Shown: piece after piece, positions 59,430 through 64,000 of the stretch
How the letters are laid out: every line of letters begins with the position of its first letter
Numbering within the stretch: position 1 is the first letter of the stretch
NCBI GenBank assembly: GCA_016125135.1
Contig: WGMJ01000018.1
Span: 124,001 to 188,000 of the forward strand
Reading direction: 5' to 3'
Length of the DNA stretch: 64,000 bases
From: Alphaproteobacteria bacterium
Lineage (GTDB): Bacteria; Pseudomonadota; Alphaproteobacteria; Micavibrionales; Micavibrionaceae
Notes under the pieces: generated by a model
What the model saw: the letters and a program-made list of their open reading frames with translations, nothing else
What the model was told of the DNA's origin: nothing
Databases searched by the model: none
Made by a program: the position numbers and the translations under genes

Positions 59430-60254
59430 ATGTTACAAGACCCTATTCTTGCGACCCGCAACACGACCGCAGAAGGTATTCCCCTTTTTCTGCCGGAGGA
59501 TTTTGACGGTATGCGCAAAGCCGGAAAACTGGCTGCCGAAACGCTTGACTACATCACCCCATACGTAAAACCCAATGTCACAACAGAAGAACTCGACCGC
59601 TTATGCCATGAATTTATTCTGCAACATAACGCTGTGCCCGCGCCGCTTGGCTATAAGGGCTACCCGAAATCAATATGTACGTCCATCAACCATGTCGTGT
59701 GCCACGGCATCCCGAACGATAAATCACTGATTGAAGGAGACATCATGAATATTGATGTCACTGTTATTCTTGATGGCTGGTATGGCGACACAAGCCGCAT
59801 GTATATGGTGGGCGATAAAATTCCTGTAAAGGCAAAACGCCTTGTTGAAGTAACGTATGATGCGCTGATGGCTGGCATAGAAGTTGTTAAACCCGGTATT
59901 CGTATTGATGAAATTGGCCAGGCGATCCAGAAATTTGCGGAGGCCGAGCGTTTTTCAGTTGTGCGTGATTTTTGCGGGCATGGTTTGGGCCGTACATTCC
60001 ACTCGCCGCCTGCGGTGCTGCATTATGCTGACCCGCAAAGCATTACGATATTGAAACCCGGTATGTTCTTTACCATCGAGCCAATGATTAATGCCGGCAC
60101 ATGGGAAACAAAAATACTGGCTGACGGCTGGACAGCGGTAACACGTGATAAATCCCTCTCGGCCCAGTTCGAGCATAGTATTGCTGTGACTGAAACAGGC
60201 TACGAGATTTTCACGCTTTCGCCCAAGGGCTACACAAAACCACCCTATGCCTGA
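59430..60254 (+). CDS. map: Methionine aminopeptidase, type I
   Basis: The 274-residue di-metal enzyme removes N-terminal methionine. The metal ligands appear in order: VTVILDGWYGDTSRMY (two Asp), FCGHGLGRTFHSPP (His), FTIEPMINAG (Glu) and QFEHSIAVTE (Glu). The N-terminal KAGKLAAETLDYITPYVKP is typical. An upstream repeat replaces any clear Shine-Dalgarno. Its stop overlaps the radC start by 8 bases. Confidence 0.96.
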   Translation: MLQDPILATRNTTAEGIPLFLPEDFDGMRKAGKLAAETLDYITPYVKPNVTTEELDRLCHEFILQHNAVPAPLGYKGYPKSICTSINHVVCHGIPNDKSLIEGDIMNIDVTVILDGWYGDTSRMYMVGDKIPVKAKRLVEVTYDALMAGIEVVKPGIRIDEIGQAIQKFAEAERFSVVRDFCGHGLGRTFHSPPAVLHYADPQSITILKPGMFFTIEPMINAGTWETKILADGWTAVTRDKSLSAQFEHSIAVTETGYEIFTLSPKGYTKPPYA

Positions 60255-60918
60255 GCCGAAGCATCATGACGGGCATCGTGAACGGTTGCGCCAGCGCTTC
60301 CTCGATAAACCTGATTCACTTGCCGATTACGAACTCCTTGAAATGCTTTTATTTGTGATCCCGCGCAAGGATGTAAAGCCGCTGGCAAAAGATCTGCTTA
60401 AAAAATTCGGTTCGCTGCATGCTGTTTTCAGCGCATCCCCCAAAGAACTGACAGATTGCGGCCTGAGTGATAACGCTGTTGCAACATTAAAAGCCACGCA
60501 GCAAGCAGCTCTCCGCTTCCTGAAGCAAGATGTTATGCAGAAGCCTGTGCTGAATAACTGGACGCGCCTGGTAGGTTACCTGCAAGCCGCCATGGCACAG
60601 GAAAAACGCGAGATGTTCCGCCTGCTTTTCCTCAACAAAAAGAACGAGCTTATTGCCGATGAAGTGCAACAGACAGGCACAGTAGACCACACCCCCGCCT
60701 ACCCGCGCGAAGTGCTGAAACGCGCGTTAGAAATTGGCGCAACGGCGCTTATTCTGGTGCATAACCACCCGAGCGGTGACCCGAACCCCTCGCAGGCCGA
60801 TATTGACCTGACAAAAGCCATTATAAGCGCCGGCAAGACATTGAACATTACCGTACATGACCATATCATTGTTTCCAGAAATGGTTTTCAGAGTTTAAGA
60901 ACATTGGGGCTGATTTAG
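60247..60918 (+). CDS. radC: RadC-family JAB/MPN protein
   Basis: The 223-residue protein has a helix-hairpin-helix-like N-terminus (about 1-95) and a JAMM metalloprotease-type core with EVLKRALEIGA, LILVHNHPSGDPNPSQADI and TVHDHIIVSRNGF. The H-N-H, S and D metal positions are intact. The RadC name comes from an old repair phenotype now assigned to another gene, so the true substrate is unknown. The map-radC pairing is common in alphaproteobacteria. Confidence 0.95.
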   Translation: MPEPKHHDGHRERLRQRFLDKPDSLADYELLEMLLFVIPRKDVKPLAKDLLKKFGSLHAVFSASPKELTDCGLSDNAVATLKATQQAALRFLKQDVMQKPVLNNWTRLVGYLQAAMAQEKREMFRLLFLNKKNELIADEVQQTGTVDHTPAYPREVLKRALEIGATALILVHNHPSGDPNPSQADIDLTKAIISAGKTLNITVHDHIIVSRNGFQSLRTLGLI

Positions 60919-60922
60919 TTGA

Positions 60923-61008
60923 TGTCACCCCAGCGAAAGCTGGGGTCCAGAGTTTCAGTGCGAAACTTCAGCTTGTTGCTCTGGATGCCAGCTTTCGCTG
61001 GCATGACA
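60923..61008. repeat. Dispersed palindromic repeat, type A (copy 3)
   Basis: Ends and hairpins are identical in form to the 58.4 kb copy. The middle also carries an inverted GTTTCAGTGCGAAAC. It lies between radC and purB. Confidence 0.88.
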
Positions 61009-61028
61009 AATAGGTTAGGATCGAAAAT

Positions 61029-62324
61029 ATGATACCTCGTTATTCACGCCCCGAGATGACCCGCATTTGGGACCCCGAGAACAAGTTCAAACTCTGGCTT
61101 GAAATTGAAACACTTGCCTGTGAAAAAATGGCGCAGATGGGGACGATCCTCGCGAGCGTACCAAAAGCCCTGCGCGAAAAAGGCAAATTCGACATTGCGC
61201 GCATTGATGAGATTGAGCGCGATGTCAAACACGATGTTATTGCGTTTCTTACAAACCTTGCCGAACATGTGGGCGATGATGCCAAATATGTGCACCAAGG
61301 CCTGACATCTTCCGACATTCTAGATACAACGCTGGCTTTGCAGTTAAAGCAGGCTGCTGACCTTTTATTACAAGGGCTTGAGAAGGTTCTCGCTGCGCTT
61401 AAAAAACGCGCGCTGGAATATAAAACAACACCATGCATTGGCCGCAGCCATGCGATCCACGCCGAACCAACAACATTCGGCCTGAAGCTGGCGACACATT
61501 ACGCCGCCTTCAAACGCGCGCATGAGCGTTTAAAAACAGCGCAAAAAGATATTGCAACCTGTGCCCTCTCGGGCGCTGTCGGCACCTTTGCCACTATTCA
61601 CCCCGATGTTGAGAAATATGTTGCCGACAAGCTTGGCCTCGCTGTCGAGCCCGTTTCAACGCAGATTATCCCGCGTGACCGCCATGCCTATTTCTTTGCA
61701 ACGCTTGGTGTGATTGCAAGCTCGGTTGAAAATATCGCAACAGAAATACGCCACTTGCAGCGCTCGGAAGTGCGCGAGGCCGAAGAATTCTTTAGCGAGA
61801 AGCAAAAAGGCTCCTCTGCGATGCCGCACAAGCGCAACCCCGTACTCTCTGAAAACCTGACAGGCCTTGCCCGCATTGTGCGCGGCGCTGTTACGCCTGC
61901 ACTTGAAAATGTAACGCTATGGCACGAGCGCGATATTTCGCACTCATCTGTTGAACGCATGATTGCGCCCGATGCAACAGTCACGCTTGATTTTGCGCTA
62001 CACCGCCTTGCAGGGCTTATTGAAAACCTTGTCGTTTACCCTGATGCCATGCAAAGAAACCTCGAGAAGCTTGGCGGTTTGCACCATTCGCAAGCTGTTT
62101 TGCTGCTTCTCACGCAAAAAGGCGTTTCACGTGAAGATGCCTATAAATACGTACAGCGTAATGCCATGGCCGTGTGGGACAGCAATGCGGAGAAAAGCTT
62201 TTTAACCCTGCTTGAAGCCGATGCAGATGTTAAAAAAGCAGTAACACCAAAAGAATTACAGGGTTTGTTTGCCAGCACCCATTACCTAAATCATATTGAT
62301 ACGATATTCAAAAGAGTGTTTTAA
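61029..62324 (+). CDS. purB: Adenylosuccinate lyase
   Basis: The 431-residue homotetrameric lyase acts in purine synthesis on SAICAR and adenylosuccinate. Family signatures are MIPRYSRPEM..IWDPENKFKLWLEIE, VHQGLTSSDILDTTLALQ, IGRSHAIHAEPTTFGLKLA and the signature loop SSAMPHKRNPVLSENLTGLAR. It is flanked on both sides by type A palindromic repeats. Confidence 0.98.
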   Translation: MIPRYSRPEMTRIWDPENKFKLWLEIETLACEKMAQMGTILASVPKALREKGKFDIARIDEIERDVKHDVIAFLTNLAEHVGDDAKYVHQGLTSSDILDTTLALQLKQAADLLLQGLEKVLAALKKRALEYKTTPCIGRSHAIHAEPTTFGLKLATHYAAFKRAHERLKTAQKDIATCALSGAVGTFATIHPDVEKYVADKLGLAVEPVSTQIIPRDRHAYFFATLGVIASSVENIATEIRHLQRSEVREAEEFFSEKQKGSSAMPHKRNPVLSENLTGLARIVRGAVTPALENVTLWHERDISHSSVERMIAPDATVTLDFALHRLAGLIENLVVYPDAMQRNLEKLGGLHHSQAVLLLLTQKGVSREDAYKYVQRNAMAVWDSNAEKSFLTLLEADADVKKAVTPKELQGLFASTHYLNHIDTIFKRVF

Positions 62325-62330
62325 TCCTCT

Positions 62331-62393
62331 TGTCACCCCAGCGAAAGCTGGGTCCAGCATTCGGGATGGATGCCAGCTTTCGCTGGCATGACA
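62331..62393. repeat. Dispersed palindromic repeat, type A (copy 4, short)
   Basis: Same TGTCACCCC and CATGACA ends with a shortened middle and one base lost in the first stem (GCTGGG). It lies between the convergent purB and comF ends. Confidence 0.88.
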
Positions 62394-62401
62394 GGAAATA
62401 A

Positions 62402-63148
62402 TCACAAATCCCCATCACGCAAAACACGGGCGATGGTAAGCACATTCACCTTCGCAGCCCCCGCTTTTAACATGGTTTCCGTGCAAGCGCGCAAGGTCGA
62501 GCCTGTTGTATAAACATCATCAACGAGTAAAATTGTTTTGCCTTCAATCTGCTTTTGCGTTTGCGGGTTTAGGCGGAAGGCGGTGCGCACATTTTTCAAA
62601 CGTTCTTTACGCGGCAGGCTGGCTTGCGGCACGGTGTTCTTGATACGTTGAAGTGCATTACACAGCACCGGCTTGCCCCACAACTTAGCAAGATGCTGCG
62701 CGAGAATTGCTGACTGGTTGAAGCGCCTGTTCAGCAGCCGCCAGAAATGGAGCGGCACGGGAATCAGCAAATCTGTTTCCTCCCGCATTTCCTCCCCCGC
62801 CTCTTTCAGCCACGGAGTAAAGGCGTGAATCAGGTCCAGCCGGTCGCCATGTTTGAATTTGAGCACCAGTTCACGCCCCGCCTCGCGGTAGATAAGCCGT
62901 GCCCGCGCCTTGGCAAAAGGTGGCTCGTCGGTCAGGCACTCGGTGCAGAGCGTGTCCTCGACCGCTACCTCGTTGATATTATACGTAAAAGGAAGGCCGC
63001 ATTGGCGGCAATGGGGCTTCTGGATGAAGCTGAGGCGTGCCCAGCCTTGCGCCGAAAATATGCCTGCTGCCTCAACCACTTCGCCCGTTACAGGGCAGCG
63101 GCTGGGCAAAAACAGCGCCATAAACCTTGGTATAACAGCTTGAAACAT
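62402..63148 (-). CDS. comF: ComF-family phosphoribosyltransferase-like protein
   Basis: From ATG 63148 the protein has 248 residues. An N-terminal zinc-ribbon-like part (HCRQCGLPF, LCTECL) is followed by a phosphoribosyltransferase fold with the PRPP loop ILLVDDVYTTGSTLRAC and VPLHFWRLLNRRFNQSA. ComF supports uptake of single-stranded DNA during natural transformation, though many carriers are not known to be competent. It is divergent from a methyltransferase gene. Confidence 0.9.
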   Translation of the reverse strand: MFQAVIPRFMALFLPSRCPVTGEVVEAAGIFSAQGWARLSFIQKPHCRQCGLPFTYNINEVAVEDTLCTECLTDEPPFAKARARLIYREAGRELVLKFKHGDRLDLIHAFTPWLKEAGEEMREETDLLIPVPLHFWRLLNRRFNQSAILAQHLAKLWGKPVLCNALQRIKNTVPQASLPRKERLKNVRTAFRLNPQTQKQIEGKTILLVDDVYTTGSTLRACTETMLKAGAAKVNVLTIARVLRDGDL

Positions 63149-63235
63149 CACGATTTTACTTGAATTTGCCCGCCCGTTTTTAGTACGGTGCCCTTCTGTT
63201 ATTGGGCCCCTCTAACTGCGTAAAGAATAGGCGTA

Positions 63236-64000
63236 ATGCAAAGCACGAGCCAGAAAAAACTTTCTGCCGCTTTACATGAATTTCCAGGGATTAAGGAAGG
63301 GCTTGATGCAACCAAAATCCGCGAGTTGCGCGGTGACGCCCTGAAGCTTTCCTACAGCGATGACAAGGCCGAACTTCTCAAGGATATTTCCATAGAAAGC
63401 GTCAAGAAGGCGTGGTTTACACTCGCGCATCTTGTACTCAGCCCCGGCGCAAAAGTGTATGACATGGGCTGCGACAATGGCGAGATGACCTTTGCCATGG
63501 CCGTTATGCGCCCTGATTGTGATTTTACCGGCCTTGAGAAAAACAAGAAATCATTCCAGGAAGCGCAAGCGCGCTTCACTCTGCCAAACCTGAAATTCGA
63601 AGAAGGCAATGTGCTTGCGCCTGAAGTTGCCGCCGGCTCGCTTGATGCGGTTATAAACTCGTTCCTGTTGCATGATATCTATTCTACCTTCGGCTATAAC
63701 GAGTTGCATGTGCGCCAGTCACTCGAGGCGCATTTCCGCTGTTTGAAAACAGACGGGCTGCTGTTTATCCGCGATTACCTGATGCCAAACCCCGGCGAAT
63801 ATGTGCTGATGCAATTCCTCGAGCAGGAAAGCAAAGGCCAGGCCATTGCCGAACTGTGTGAAACAGATTTGCTGGAACTATATGCCGAAACAGCCCGCGC
63901 GAAGAATGACCCTGTCTGCCGCGGGTTCTTCCTTGAGCAATTGCCGCCGCGCGTACCCAAAACGCAGCTTTACCGCCTGCCGCACAAATGGGCCTATGAA
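63236..64000 (+). CDS. Class I SAM-dependent methyltransferase (3' partial)
   Basis: The frame starts at the ATG at 63236 (MQSTSQKKLSAALHEF) and is still open at the window end (255 codons). Motif I is VYDMGCDNGEMTFAMA, the acidic residue after it lies in FTGLEKN, and post-motif LDAVINSFLLHDIYSTFGY and LLFIRDYLM follow. The target is unknown. It is divergent from comF. Confidence 0.82.
   Translation, partial: MQSTSQKKLSAALHEFPGIKEGLDATKIRELRGDALKLSYSDDKAELLKDISIESVKKAWFTLAHLVLSPGAKVYDMGCDNGEMTFAMAVMRPDCDFTGLEKNKKSFQEAQARFTLPNLKFEEGNVLAPEVAAGSLDAVINSFLLHDIYSTFGYNELHVRQSLEAHFRCLKTDGLLFIRDYLMPNPGEYVLMQFLEQESKGQAIAELCETDLLELYAETARAKNDPVCRGFFLEQLPPRVPKTQLYRLPHKWAYE

Overview
The window looks like a chromosomal segment of an alphaproteobacterium. 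The evidence is its gene order and content: rsfS-rlmH-envC-ctpA-yibQ-rppH, tolQRAB with ybgC-ruvBA-ruvC-yebC, zapA with 6S RNA and 5-FCL, pcm-tolC-popZ-valS, and an NDUFS4-type complex I subunit. The many orphan lipoproteins and orphan cytosolic proteins would suit a deep-branching or Micavibrio-like lineage, but that placement is inference from gene content alone.

Layout. 1-4.5 kb: ribosome and envelope housekeeping genes on the plus strand (rsfS end, rlmH, envC-like, ctpA, truncated yibQ-like, rppH). 4.7-12.5 kb: minus-strand tolB/A/R/Q, ybgC, ruvB/A, ruvC and yebC. A plus-strand HEAAH metalloprotease-like gene is inserted between ruvA and ruvC. 12.6-20.9 kb: a DNPH1-like hydrolase, then a signalling-like island. 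The island has a stand-alone receiver protein, an Hpt-like helical protein without the phospho-histidine, two paralogous large HD-domain proteins and two paralogous PDE-like HD phosphohydrolases, followed by a YmdB-family phosphodiesterase and 5-formyl-THF cyclo-ligase. A 6S RNA lies at about 21.07-21.22 kb. 21.3-23.7 kb: three orphan genes placed between 6S and zapA. 23.8-28.6 kb: a tightly packed carbon-metabolism operon (transketolase, AstE/AspA-like deacylase, GAPDH, class I aldolase). 28.7-30.6 kb: four small lipoprotein or secreted orphans. 30.7-35.6 kb: aminotransferase, membrane orphan, solute-binding protein, a Fic/XRE (mobile mystery B/A) pair under three evenly spaced palindromes, and an SPFH protein. 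35.7-41.1 kb: epmA, rpmE, membrane orphan, valS, popZ. 41.2-46.4 kb: four tandem secreted HExxH metalloprotease-like paralogs inserted between popZ and tolC. 46.4-49.7 kb: tolC, pcm-like, tRNA-Cys and a coiled-coil orphan. 49.9-57.3 kb: acyl-CoA dehydrogenase, an 882-residue orphan, a small WRAP-motif orphan, tRNA-Asn, a mercaptopyruvate sulfurtransferase and a paralogous orphan pair. 57.3-64 kb: tRNA-Arg, complex I subunit, tRNA-Leu, a small membrane protein, CinA-type protein, map-radC, purB, comF and the start of a methyltransferase.

The conserved blocks form the background. The candidates for undescribed biology are the inserts in them: (i) the secreted metalloprotease array with one decayed member and a distant cytosolic relative near ruvA; (ii) the run of five consecutive phosphodiesterase or phosphohydrolase genes facing a receiver/pseudo-Hpt pair; (iii) several orphans whose promoter geometry predicts leaderless mRNAs; and (iv) RNA hairpins that bury the ribosome-binding sites of orphan membrane proteins. 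Dispersed about 65-85 bp palindromic repeats with TGTCA ends and scars of tRNA 3' ends show that the intergenic regions have been visited by mobile elements. No complete insertion sequence, prophage, CRISPR array or replication origin was seen.
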